DNA of 64,000 nucleotides, taken from Pseudarthrobacter sp. BIM B-2242. GTDB taxonomy: Bacteria > Actinomycetota > Actinomycetes > Actinomycetales > Micrococcaceae. Below the pieces are notes generated by a model, which worked only from the letters and a program-made list of their open reading frames with translations, was not told the origin of the DNA and searched no databases. Position 1 is the first letter of the stretch. Each line of letters opens with the position of its first letter. The position numbers and the translations under genes were made by a program. Location: NCBI RefSeq assembly GCF_014764445.1, contig NZ_CP061721.1, forward strand, positions 1,302,001 through 1,366,000, read 5' to 3'. Of the stretch, positions 49,948 to 58,124 are shown piece after piece.

Positions 49948-50994
49948 ATGAAGGCCCTCTACAAGTCCGGCGCCCACGCAGGGTTCGAGCTGGTTGACCG
50001 CCCCGAGCCCGAAGCCGGCCCCGATGACGTCAAGATCCGGGTCATGACCACCGGCATCTGCGGCACGGACCTGCACATCCAGTCCTGGGACTCCTGGGCA
50101 CAGGGGATGATCGAAGCGCCGCTGATTGCCGGCCACGAGTTCTACGGCGAAGTAGTGGAGACGGGCGCGGACGTCCGGGACGTCAAGGTAGGGGACCGGG
50201 TGTCCGGGGAAGGCCACGTGGTCTGCGGGATCTGCCGCAACTGCCGGGCCGGCCGGCGGCAGATGTGCATCCACACTGTCAGCGTGGGCGTCCAGCGGGA
50301 CGGGGCCTTCGCCGAATACGTGGTCATCCCGGAGACCAACGTCTGGGTCCACCACGATCCGTCCATCACCCCGGAACTGGGCGCCATCTTTGATCCATTC
50401 GGCAACGCCGTGCACACGGCCCTCAGCTTCCCCCTGGTGGGCGAGGACGTCCTCATCACCGGAGCCGGCCCCATCGGACTCATGGCCATCGCCGTCGCCC
50501 GCCACGCCGGAGCCCGCAAGATCGCCATCACCGACGTCTCCCGGCCGCGGCTGGACCTGGCCCGGCAGTTGGGCGTGGACCTCGCCATCGACGTCTCCAC
50601 AACCCGCGTCCGCGACGCCCAGCGCGAGCTCGGCATGCGGGAGGGCTTCGACATCGGGATGGAAATGTCCGGCCACCCCACCGCACTGCCTGAGATGATC
50701 GACAACATGAACCACGGCGGACGCATTGCCATGCTCGGCCTGCCCAGCCAGGACATCACCATTGACTGGGGCAAAGTGGTCACGCACATGCTGACCCTCA
50801 AGGGCATCTACGGCCGCGAAATGTACGAGACCTGGTACGCCATGAGCGCCATGCTCTCCTCGAACCCGGTGCTCCACGCCGGCATCTCGGCCGTCGTGAC
50901 GGACAGGCTGCCGGCCCGCGAGTGGGAAAAAGGCTTCGACATTGCCCGCGCCGGCGTCGGCGGAAAAGTTGTCCTCGACTGGACCGAACTCTAA
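49948..50994 (+). CDS. tdh: L-threonine 3-dehydrogenase
   Basis: A 348 aa zinc- and NAD-dependent enzyme that oxidises L-threonine to 2-amino-3-ketobutyrate. Catalytic zinc residues are Cys38 (GICGTDLH) and His63-Glu64 (AGHEFYGE). The structural zinc is held by Cys93, 96, 99 and 107. The NAD fold is [13 protein letters not shown] 49948 follows CAGGAAG; an ATG at 49876 would add 24 residues without homology. It lies 8 bp before kbl, the next enzyme of the pathway, so the pair converts threonine to glycine and acetyl-CoA. Confidence 0.96.
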   Translation: MKALYKSGAHAGFELVDRPEPEAGPDDVKIRVMTTGICGTDLHIQSWDSWAQGMIEAPLIAGHEFYGEVVETGADVRDVKVGDRVSGEGHVVCGICRNCRAGRRQMCIHTVSVGVQRDGAFAEYVVIPETNVWVHHDPSITPELGAIFDPFGNAVHTALSFPLVGEDVLITGAGPIGLMAIAVARHAGARKIAITDVSRPRLDLARQLGVDLAIDVSTTRVRDAQRELGMREGFDIGMEMSGHPTALPEMIDNMNHGGRIAMLGLPSQDITIDWGKVVTHMLTLKGIYGREMYETWYAMSAMLSSNPVLHAGISAVVTDRLPAREWEKGFDIARAGVGGKVVLDWTEL

Positions 50995-51002
50995 GGAGCA
51001 CC

Positions 51003-52211
51003 ATGTACACCGCCATCAAGGACCAGCTGCAGACCGAGCTGGACGAGATCCGCACCGCCGGGCTCTTCAAGACAGAGCGCCACATCGATTCACCCCAGTC
51101 CAGCCACGTCACCGCGGGCCAGATCGGCAAGCCGGGCACAGCCGTTCTGAATTTCTGTGCCAACAACTACCTGGGCCTTGCCGACCACCCGGACATCATC
51201 GCCGCAGCCAAAGAAGCCATGGACACCCGCGGCTTCGGCATGGCCAGCGTGCGTTTCATCTGCGGCACCCAGGACCTGCACCTGGAGCTCGAGGCCCGGG
51301 TATCGAAGTTCCTGGGCACCGAGGACACCATCCTGTTCTCCAGCTGCTTTGACGCCAACGGCGGCGTGTTCGAGTCGCTCTTCGGACCCGAGGACGCGGT
51401 CATCTCCGACGCCCTCAACCACGCCAGCATCATCGACGGCATCCGGCTCTGCAAGGCCCAGCGGTTCCGCTACGCCAACCAGGACATGGCGGACCTGGAG
51501 GCCAGGCTCATCGAGGCCACCACGCAGGACCAGCCTGCCCGGCGCAAGATCATCGTCACCGACGGCGTCTTCTCCATGGACGGCTACCTCGCCCCGCTCG
51601 AGGCCATCTGCGACCTCGCCGACAAGTACGACGCCCTGGTCATGGTGGATGACTCCCACGCCGTCGGCTTTATGGGTTCCACCGGCGCCGGAACCCCGGA
51701 ACACGCCGGCGTTTCGCGCCGGGTGGACATCTACACCGGGACGTTCGGCAAGGCGCTGGGCGGCGCCTCCGGCGGCTACGTGTCCGGCCGCAGCGAAGTG
51801 GTGGCCATGCTCCGCCAGAAGGCCCGTCCTTACCTGTTCTCGAACTCCCTGGCACCCGCCATCGTGGCCGCCACCATCAAGGCACTGGACCTGGTGGAGA
51901 ACTCCGGCGAGCTGCGGACCAAACTGTTCGAAAACGCGGGCCTGTTCCGCCGCCGGATGACCGAGGAGGGCTTCGATCTCCTGGACGGCGAACACGCCAT
52001 TGTCCCGGTGATGTTCGGGGACGCCGTGCTGGCCGCCAAAGTGGCGGACCAGATGCTCCAGCACGGCGTTTTTGTCACCGCTTTCAGCTTCCCCGTGGTT
52101 CCGCGCGGCGCCGCCCGGATCCGCGTGCAGCTCTCGGCATCACATTCAGCGGACGACGTCGAAGCCTGCGTGGGTGCCTTTGTCGCCAGCCGTGCCGCTG
52201 TAGCGGGCTAA
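51003..52211 (+). CDS. kbl: Glycine C-acetyltransferase (2-amino-3-ketobutyrate CoA ligase)
   Basis: A 402 aa PLP enzyme of the alpha-oxoamine synthase group that cleaves 2-amino-3-ketobutyrate with CoA to glycine and acetyl-CoA. The PLP lysine is Lys250 in [26 protein letters not shown] and [15 protein letters not shown] are family signatures. TAAGGAGCACC before ATG 51003 serves as both tdh stop and ribosome site. Complete and co-transcribed with tdh. Confidence 0.96.
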   Translation: MYTAIKDQLQTELDEIRTAGLFKTERHIDSPQSSHVTAGQIGKPGTAVLNFCANNYLGLADHPDIIAAAKEAMDTRGFGMASVRFICGTQDLHLELEARVSKFLGTEDTILFSSCFDANGGVFESLFGPEDAVISDALNHASIIDGIRLCKAQRFRYANQDMADLEARLIEATTQDQPARRKIIVTDGVFSMDGYLAPLEAICDLADKYDALVMVDDSHAVGFMGSTGAGTPEHAGVSRRVDIYTGTFGKALGGASGGYVSGRSEVVAMLRQKARPYLFSNSLAPAIVAATIKALDLVENSGELRTKLFENAGLFRRRMTEEGFDLLDGEHAIVPVMFGDAVLAAKVADQMLQHGVFVTAFSFPVVPRGAARIRVQLSASHSADDVEACVGAFVASRAAVAG

Positions 52212-52251
52212 AAACCGTCCGCGCGTGAACCGGTGATGGTTAGATGGAGCC

Positions 52252-53400
52252 ATGGCAGCACAATATGACGTTCTGATTGTCGGCGGCGGCATAGCCGGCC
52301 TCTCCCTGGCATCCGCGCTCGCCGGCACATGCAGCGTGGCCCTGGTGGAAGCAGAGCAGGATCTGGCGTATCACTCGTCCTCCCGCTCAGCCCGCCAGCT
52401 TCACGTCCACGGCCCGGAAGTGGTCCAGCAGCTGACCCTCCGGTCCTTGGAACTGCTGGCGGCGCGGGACGCGGAACTTCCTGAACCTGTCCTGTCGCCG
52501 CGCAGCTTTATGCTGATCGGCTCGGAGGACGCCGTCCGGGCGGAGGCCGGCGGCACCCTGCAGCCCATCACGCACGCCCGGGCTCTGGAGCTGTGCCCGG
52601 TCCTGGTGCCGGAATCCTTCGCTGCCGCCGGCCTGGACGAAGGATCCTTCGGCTGCGATGCACGGCTGTTGATAGCGGACCACCGGGCGCGTGCCGAAGC
52701 TGCCGGGGCGGACATCATCACCGGTGCCCGGGTGCATTCGGCCCAGAGGCTGGGCTCGGGCTGGGAGATCGGGGCCGGGCAGGAAGGGTTCCAGGCAGCG
52801 GTCCTGGTCAACGCCGCCGGGGCGTGGGCTGACGAACTGGCGGTGATCAGCGGGGTGGAGAAGCTCGGGCTGCAGCCGTACCGGCGCACAGCGGCGATTG
52901 CCGACGTCGAACACTCCCTTCCCGAGGGCAGCCCCATGGTGGCGGCGGCAGACAACTCGTTCTACTTCCGCCGCGAGCGCGCAGGGGTGCTGATCTCGCC
53001 GTCGGAAGCGGTCCCCAGCGGCCCTGAGGATGCGCGCCCCCGTCCCGGCGACATCGAACGCCTGATCGAAAAACTCAACCAGGTGACCACGCTCGGGATC
53101 CGCGGCGTTCGGAGCGCCTGGACCGGCCTCCGGACCGAGGCGGCCGACGGCCTCCCGGTGGCAGGTTTCGATGCCGAGGCCCCCGGCTTCTACTGGCTCG
53201 CGGGACAGGGCGGCTATGGCCTCCAGATCTCGCCGGCAATGGCGGAACTTGCAGCCGCCCAGATCCTGGCAGGCCAGGGCGCGGCGCAGGGACAGGAGCC
53301 ACGAGCGCAGGGCCAGGATCCACGTGCCGATACCGGCCCGGGTCCGGAATCCCGGACAGCGGAGGCAGTGGCTGCCACACGCTGGTCCATCCGGCGCTGA
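52252..53400 (+). CDS. FAD-dependent oxidoreductase of the DAO (D-amino-acid / glycine oxidase) family
   Basis: A 382 aa flavoprotein. VLIVGGGIAGLSLA (8-20) binds the FAD ADP part, SSSRSARQLHVHG replaces the usual substrate-side loop, VLVNAAGAWADELA is the mid-domain motif and YWLAGQGGYGLQISPAMAEL the C-terminal FAD loop. The family oxidises amino or imino acids such as glycine, sarcosine or D-amino acids; after tdh-kbl (a glycine source) glycine oxidation is possible but unproven. The last 35 residues are a Gln/Arg/Pro-rich tail that looks disordered. It lies 40 bp after kbl. Confidence 0.82.
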   Translation: MAAQYDVLIVGGGIAGLSLASALAGTCSVALVEAEQDLAYHSSSRSARQLHVHGPEVVQQLTLRSLELLAARDAELPEPVLSPRSFMLIGSEDAVRAEAGGTLQPITHARALELCPVLVPESFAAAGLDEGSFGCDARLLIADHRARAEAAGADIITGARVHSAQRLGSGWEIGAGQEGFQAAVLVNAAGAWADELAVISGVEKLGLQPYRRTAAIADVEHSLPEGSPMVAAADNSFYFRRERAGVLISPSEAVPSGPEDARPRPGDIERLIEKLNQVTTLGIRGVRSAWTGLRTEAADGLPVAGFDAEAPGFYWLAGQGGYGLQISPAMAELAAAQILAGQGAAQGQEPRAQGQDPRADTGPGPESRTAEAVAATRWSIRR

Positions 53401-53411
53401 AGAATGGGTGC

Positions 53412-54623
53412 ATGAGTACCCTGATAACCAACATCGCCGAGCTGATGACCCAGGACCTGGAACACCGGGTCCTGAAAAACGCCGCGGTGGTGATCGACGG
53501 TGAGCGGATCGCCTGGCTTGGTTCGGCGGCGGATGCTCCGGCGGCCGACGACGCCGTGGACGCCGGCGGCCGGGCAGTGCTGCCAGGCTGGGTGGATTCC
53601 CACACGCACCTGGTGTTTGCAGGGGACCGCACCGCGGAGTTCGAGGCGCGGATGGCAGGGGAGGCCTACTCGGCCGGCGGCATCGCCGTGACGGTGGACG
53701 CCACCCGGCGCACCTCCGACTACGACCTCACCAAACTGGCCATGGCCCGTGTCTCCGAAGCCGTTGCGCAGGGAACCACCTATGTCGAGACCAAAACAGG
53801 GTACGGGCTGGATGTCGAGCACGAGGCACGCAGCGCCAGGATTGCGTCCACGGTGGCCGATGAAGTGACCTACCTGGGCGCGCACCTTGTGCCCGCCGGC
53901 ATCGATGCCGACGCCTACACCGACCTCGTCTGTGGCCCCATGCTGGACGCCGTCCGGCCCTATGTCCGTTGGGCGGATGTCTTTTGTGAGGAAGGCGCAT
54001 TTACCGCTGAACAGTCCCGCCGGGTTCTTGAGACCTGCCGTGCTGCCGGGCTGGGTATCCGGGTCCACGGCAACCAGCTCGGCGCCGGCCCCGGCGTCCG
54101 GCTGGCCGTGGAGCTGGGCGCGGCGAGCGTGGACCATGCGAACTACCTGTCCGCCGGTGACGTCTCGGCGCTCGCGGACAGCTGGTCGGGCTGGAGTCCG
54201 GCGACCGGGACGGGCGCGCGCGGCACCGTCGCCACCTGCCTGCCCGCATGCGACCTGTCGACGCGGCAGCCGCTTGCCCCGGGACGGGAACTGCTGGATG
54301 CCGGGGTGCAGCTGGCGCTGGCCTCCAACGCCAACCCGGGCACGTCGTACACAAGCTCCATGGCATTCTGCGTGACCACCGCCGTCCTGCAGATGCGGCT
54401 CAGTGTCCACGAAGCCGTGCGTGCCGCCACCTACGGCGGGGCGCTCGCGCTGCACCGGGAGGCAGGGAACGACGCCGACGGCGAACGGGCGGTGGGCTCG
54501 CTCGCCGTCGGGCACCGGGCAGACGTGCAGATGCTGAATGCTCCCTCCGCCACGCACCTCGCCTACCGTCCGGGCATGCCGCTCACGTACGCCGTGTGGC
54601 GGGCAGGGGTCCGGGTGCGGTAG
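53412..54623 (+). CDS. hutI: Imidazolonepropionase
   Basis: A 403 aa metal-dependent amidohydrolase that opens imidazolone-propionate to formimino-glutamate in histidine breakdown. Metal ligands DSHTHLVFAGDR near 60 (HxH), VETKTGYGLD, VHGNQLG and DHANYLS, then LASNANPGTSY near 300, are all HutI landmarks. No hutU or hutH is near; instead a DAO flavoenzyme precedes it by 11 bp and a DeoR regulator follows. A related cyclic-amide substrate is therefore possible, though the motifs are those of HutI. Confidence 0.9.
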   Translation: MSTLITNIAELMTQDLEHRVLKNAAVVIDGERIAWLGSAADAPAADDAVDAGGRAVLPGWVDSHTHLVFAGDRTAEFEARMAGEAYSAGGIAVTVDATRRTSDYDLTKLAMARVSEAVAQGTTYVETKTGYGLDVEHEARSARIASTVADEVTYLGAHLVPAGIDADAYTDLVCGPMLDAVRPYVRWADVFCEEGAFTAEQSRRVLETCRAAGLGIRVHGNQLGAGPGVRLAVELGAASVDHANYLSAGDVSALADSWSGWSPATGTGARGTVATCLPACDLSTRQPLAPGRELLDAGVQLALASNANPGTSYTSSMAFCVTTAVLQMRLSVHEAVRAATYGGALALHREAGNDADGERAVGSLAVGHRADVQMLNAPSATHLAYRPGMPLTYAVWRAGVRVR

Positions 54624-54628
54624 CCAAA

Positions 54629-54674
54629 GTGACGTTTGATGATTGTTTATCTCTGTTATGATCAAAAACGTCAC
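54629..54674 (+). promoter_or_regulatory. Promoter with inverted-repeat operator before the DeoR gene
   Basis: GTGACGTTT (54629-54637) and AAACGTCAC (54666-54674) are perfect 9-bp inverted arms. Inside them lie TTTGAT (54635-54640) and TATGAT (54657-54662), 16 bp apart, a good -35/-10 pair. TGATTGTTT-type words recur on both sides (54640-54648 and 54682-54690), as in DeoR-family operators. Auto-repression is likely. Confidence 0.6.
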
Positions 54675-54707
54675 ATTTCGGTGATTGTTTGATGCTGGAA
54701 GGCCCCC

Positions 54708-55496
54708 ATGACCCGCACTGACCGCCTGACGGCCATCCTGGATATCCTCGCCAAGACCGGCCAGGTGGAGGTGGATGAGATCGTCTCGCAGCTTGGCGTT
54801 TCACCGGCCACGGCGCGCCGGGACCTTGACAGCCTCGCCAACCGGCGGCTGTTGACCAGGACCAGGGGCGGTGCCACCATAGGGGCCCTCGCGTATGACC
54901 TGCCGGGGCGCTATAACCGTGACGACCACGCGGAAGCGAAGGAGCAGATAGCCCAGGCCGCTTCGGCGCTCATCCGGCCAGGCGCTGTGATCGGACTCTG
55001 CGGCGGCACAACCAGTACCGCACTCGCGCAGATCCTGGCCACCCGCGAAGACCTCAACGCACCCGCGAACCAGCCCACGCTGACCGTCGTCACCAACGCC
55101 ATCAACATTGCTTCCCAGCTTGCCGTCCGGCCCAACATCAAAGTCATGGTGACCGGCGGCATCCTCAACCCCCGCTCCTACGAACTGGTGGGGCCATACA
55201 CGGACATCATCATGCAGAAGGTGGTCCTGGACATCGCTTTCATCGGTGTCAACGGCATCGACCCCGAGGTGGGACCCACCAACACCGGCGAGGGCGAAGC
55301 CTCGGTGAATGCCCTGCTGGCCAGCCGGGCAAGGGTCTCCTACGTGCTGGCAGACTCCTCCAAGGTGGGAGTCCGGGCCTTTGCGACGATGGACGGCTAC
55401 GCCTTCACCCGGCTTATCACCGACTCCGGCATTTCCGCCGCGGACAAGGCCGCGTTCGAGGCGAACGGCACCGAAGTGATTGTGGCGCCGCACTAG
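54708..55496 (+). CDS. DeoR/GlpR-family transcriptional regulator
   Basis: A 262 aa regulator: an N-terminal winged helix (RLTAILDILAKTGQVEVDEIVSQLGVSPATARRDL) and a C-terminal sugar-phosphate-binding DeoRC domain with GLCGGTTSTALAQIL, NPRSYELVGPYTD and VLADSSKVG. The family senses phosphorylated sugars or polyols. No sugar gene lies beside it in the window, so its targets are elsewhere or are the preceding genes. ATG 54708 follows GGAAGG. An inverted-repeat operator sits in its own promoter. Confidence 0.9.
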   Translation: MTRTDRLTAILDILAKTGQVEVDEIVSQLGVSPATARRDLDSLANRRLLTRTRGGATIGALAYDLPGRYNRDDHAEAKEQIAQAASALIRPGAVIGLCGGTTSTALAQILATREDLNAPANQPTLTVVTNAINIASQLAVRPNIKVMVTGGILNPRSYELVGPYTDIIMQKVVLDIAFIGVNGIDPEVGPTNTGEGEASVNALLASRARVSYVLADSSKVGVRAFATMDGYAFTRLITDSGISAADKAAFEANGTEVIVAPH

Positions 55497-55518
55497 CCAC
55501 GCCAGTGCGTTAGCGGCA

Positions 55519-56199
55519 CTAGTACAACACCGGCGGCGCATCCAGGACGGTCTCATCCACCCGCCGCTCCACCCACTGGGTGAACGGAATATCCAGCTCA
55601 TACTTATCGAGTTCCGTGCGCACCAGGGTCCTTACCTCGGCGTTGTTCGGGTTGTTGAGCGATTCGAAGTACTCCACCGACCAGTGGAACCAGCGCATGC
55701 AGAACAGCCGCATGGTCAGCCCGTGGGTCACCAGCAGCGTGTTCGGGGCGTAGTCCGGTTTGGACCAATGCCGGTAGAGCGTTTCCATAAACGATGAAAT
55801 CCGGTCGTAAACGTCCGACCCTGATTCGCCCTCCCGGAACCGGTAGAAGAAATGGCCGTAGGCGTTGCGCAGCTCCTTCTGGTCCTCAATTTCTCCGCTG
55901 ATCTGGAAGTTGGCCCAGTCCTGCTCACGGAGGCGCGGCTCTTCGATGACCCGCTCGGTGAGACCGCCAAGGTTGAGCGCCTCCAGGGTCTGGTAGGCCC
56001 GCAAATAGGGAGATACATAGACGCACACCTGCCGCCCGTCCAACTCCCGCCGGATCTTCTCGCCGGCCGCGGCGGCCTGCTCAAGCCCGAGCGGAGTCAG
56101 CGGAATCCGGTAGTCCGGGACCCTGTTGTAGATGGAGGTATCGACGTTGGCCGTGGACTGGCCGTGCCGGATCATGATGATTTTCCCTGGCGCGCTCAT
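55519..56199 (-). CDS. Histidine phosphatase family protein (phosphoglycerate-mutase-like)
   Basis: A 226 aa protein with the phospho-accepting RHG at residues 11-13 (IIMIRHGQSTANVD), a second conserved Arg/Glu region (REQDWANFQISGE) and the late His in LLVTHGLTMRLF, so the active site is complete. Substrate unknown; sequence around RVPDYRIPLTPLGLEQA is typical of broad phosphatases. The start is ATG at 56197-56199; a TATGCT box 10 bp upstream suggests a leaderless message. An in-frame ATG at 56206-56208 is possible. Confidence 0.85.
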   Translation of the reverse strand: MSAPGKIIMIRHGQSTANVDTSIYNRVPDYRIPLTPLGLEQAAAAGEKIRRELDGRQVCVYVSPYLRAYQTLEALNLGGLTERVIEEPRLREQDWANFQISGEIEDQKELRNAYGHFFYRFREGESGSDVYDRISSFMETLYRHWSKPDYAPNTLLVTHGLTMRLFCMRWFHWSVEYFESLNNPNNAEVRTLVRTELDKYELDIPFTQWVERRVDETVLDAPPVLY

Positions 56200-56227
56200 A
56201 AGCCCCAAGCATAAGTCTCCACTCCGG

Positions 56228-56274
56228 ACGCTCTCTCACTTGATGTGGGTTTTTGGCGAACGCTCTCTCACTTG
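56228..56274. repeat. Two 15-bp direct repeats in the intergenic region
   Basis: ACGCTCTCTCACTTG occurs at 56228-56242 and 56260-56274, a 32-bp period, between divergent genes. The word looks like part of a dispersed intergenic repeat seen in Arthrobacter-type genomes; that is memory, not tested. Confidence 0.7.
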
Positions 56275-56341
56275 GGTGTGCCCGGCGGGCCGGGCTGTCG
56301 CTAATCAGCGAAGAACCAGCCACAGCAGGCAAGATGGAACC

Positions 56342-57121
56342 ATGTTGGTTCCCTCCCGCCGTCGGCTGCGGATCGAAGTCTGGATTGTCCTGGGACTGTC
56401 CCTTGGTCAGTCCGCCGTGTACTCCGTTGTTCAACTGCTCGACAAGATGTCGCGGGCGCCACTGGCAGAGGGAACCTCAACACTGAACCAGTCGCGGAGC
56501 AGCCGCGAGTATTTCGACCTCACATACCAGTTGCTGGACATTGTCTTTGCCCTGGTGCCCGTGCTGCTGGTCATCTATTTCCTCACGGACCAGCGGCAGC
56601 CCGGAACTGGCGCGGACGGACACGGCGGTTCGGCCTTCCAGAAACTCGGCTTCAACTTCGCCAGGCCGGGCCGTGACTTGCTGCAGGGCCTGGGCCTTGC
56701 AGCACTAATCGGGATTCCCTCCCTCGGCCTTTACGCCGCCGGCCGGGCACTGGGGATCACCACCGCCATCATTCCCAGCGCACTGGACGCCCACTGGTGG
56801 ACCATTCCGGTCCTGATTCTCTCCGCGCTGCGGCATGCCGTGGTGGAGGAGGTTATTGTGGTGGGCTACCTTTTGGACCGCTTCGGCAAGTTCGGCTGGA
56901 GCATGCCCCTGGCCATAGTCACAAGTTCCGTGCTCCGGGGCACCTATCACCTGTATCAGGGCTTCGGGCCGTTCATCGGCAACGTGGTGATGGGGCTGGT
57001 GTTCGCCTGGCTGTACACCCGGACCAAGCGGGTGATGCCGCTGGTGATCGCGCACGCACTGCTGGACATCGTGGCGTTTGTTGGCTTCAGCCTGTTCGGC
57101 AGGGCAGTGGGCCTGGGCTGA
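56342..57121 (+). CDS. CPBP-family intramembrane protease (Rce1/Abi-like)
   Basis: A 259 aa membrane protein with about seven to eight helices. The CPBP motifs are HAVVEEVIVVGYLLDRFG (motif 1 EE), GTYHLYQGFGPFIGN (motif 2 with His) and IAHALLDIVAF (motif 3). In motif 1 the usual Arg of EExxxR is Val-Val-Gly, as in many actinobacterial members. These are glutamate-type intramembrane proteases or bacteriocin-immunity-like proteins; a substrate cannot be named. The start is ATG 56342 (MLVPSRRRLRIEV); a longer frame from 56132 runs over the repeats and has no support. Confidence 0.87.
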   Translation: MLVPSRRRLRIEVWIVLGLSLGQSAVYSVVQLLDKMSRAPLAEGTSTLNQSRSSREYFDLTYQLLDIVFALVPVLLVIYFLTDQRQPGTGADGHGGSAFQKLGFNFARPGRDLLQGLGLAALIGIPSLGLYAAGRALGITTAIIPSALDAHWWTIPVLILSALRHAVVEEVIVVGYLLDRFGKFGWSMPLAIVTSSVLRGTYHLYQGFGPFIGNVVMGLVFAWLYTRTKRVMPLVIAHALLDIVAFVGFSLFGRAVGLG

Positions 57122-57174
57122 CCCAAGGGCTGGCCGGCCCGGACTGATGAGAAGCGGCTCCGGGCTTAAAGCGA

Positions 57175-57226
57175 TTCGGCCGCCGTCAGCGGGTGGCGTC
57201 GTTGACACCCGCTGAAGGCGGCCGAA
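57175..57226. terminator. Bidirectional hairpin between the CPBP gene and the VOC gene
   Basis: A 21-bp stem with one mismatch (57175-57195 with 57206-57226, core TCAGCGGGTG/CACCCGCTGA) and a 10-base loop lies 53 bp after one convergent gene and 55 bp after the other, so it can serve both. Confidence 0.85.
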
Positions 57227-57281
57227 GTTGTTGCCCGGGCGGCGCTGCCCGGGAGAGTAGGGATTCGGTCAGGTGGAACCG

Positions 57282-57920
57282 TCAGATGGTGACGGCCCCG
57301 GTGGCGGTTTCGAAGGTTACGGACAGGATGCCGGGGGTGCCCTTGGGAGCGACCCACTCAACAGCGACGTCCTCCAGCGGCTTCTCCACGGGTTCCCCGA
57401 GCCACTCCGTAACGCGCTCGGCAGAGCCGGCGATGGTCAGGCAGCTCATCTTGACGTTGCTTTCGTAAGCATTCGACGGATGGAGGGCGGGGTCGCCTTC
57501 CCACTTGAGCATGTACGGAACCTGCGGGTCCGCGATCAGGCCAAGGATGCCGATCTGCTTCCAGATCAGCTCGCGGCCGTCCGGAAACTTGCGGTTGCCG
57601 TTGACCGCCGCACGGCCCAGACGTTCCTCGAAGGGGGCGAGATCGTCCACTTCGACGCACCAGCCCATCCAGCCGCCGCCGGCTTCGGACCGTGCCCGGA
57701 CAGCCTGCCCGAAGGGAGCCTTGTCCGAGGCCGGGTGGTTCAGGACCTCCACAACTTCCAGGTATTTGTGTCCGGCGAGGGGAATGATCATGTTCCGGGT
57801 TCCGAAACGGGGGTGCACTCCACCCTTCACGGCTTCAACGCCGAGGGCGGACGAAATACGTTCGGTGGTGGCAACGAGGCCATCTTGTTCACAGGCGTAA
57901 GAGACGTGATCCATGCGCAT
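57282..57920 (-). CDS. VOC-superfamily (glyoxalase-like) protein
   Basis: A 212 aa protein starting MRMDHVSYACEQ, the first beta strand with the metal-ligand His of glyoxalase-type folds; a second module (HKYLEVVEVLNHPASD) and WMGWCVEVDDLAPFEERLG follow the paired beta-alpha-beta-beta-beta layout. Function unknown. Start 57920 or the ATG six bases later; both lack a strong ribosome site. It is divergent from metY with a 204-bp gap. It is convergent with the CPBP gene across a shared terminator. Confidence 0.8.
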   Translation of the reverse strand: MRMDHVSYACEQDGLVATTERISSALGVEAVKGGVHPRFGTRNMIIPLAGHKYLEVVEVLNHPASDKAPFGQAVRARSEAGGGWMGWCVEVDDLAPFEERLGRAAVNGNRKFPDGRELIWKQIGILGLIADPQVPYMLKWEGDPALHPSNAYESNVKMSCLTIAGSAERVTEWLGEPVEKPLEDVAVEWVAPKGTPGILSVTFETATGAVTI

Positions 57921-57956
57921 GCCATCATCTTGGCACTTTGTGATGAGCCTCTCAGC

Positions 57957-57970
57957 TAAGGGTAGCCTTA
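57957..57970. promoter_or_regulatory. TAAGG..CCTTA palindrome, possible DtxR/IdeR-like box
   Basis: TAAGGGTAGCCTTA is a near-palindrome 37 bp upstream of the VOC start. It resembles half of the iron-regulator box (TTAGGTTAGGCTAACCTAA-like) but is too short to be sure. Confidence 0.3.
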
Positions 57971-58055
57971 CTGGGATTTTGTGTTGCGGCCGTTGAGGAA
58001 AATCCGGCACCGGGACACCGGAGACAGCCTTTTGACCACCTTCGTCACAATCATG

Positions 58056-58082
58056 TTCCCTGTCGGGAAGTCTTCCTATGCT
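58056..58082 (+). promoter_or_regulatory. Likely metY promoter with a TTCCC/GGGAA palindrome
   Basis: TATGCT at 58077-58082 is a good -10 box 43 bp before metY. TTCCC-TGTC-GGGAA at 58056-58069 covers the -35 position, so a repressor bound there would block the polymerase. No SAM riboswitch was seen in this leader. Confidence 0.45.
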
Positions 58083-58124
58083 GAACGCAACCGAGCAGTG
58101 CCACACCACGTCAAGGAGCATTGA

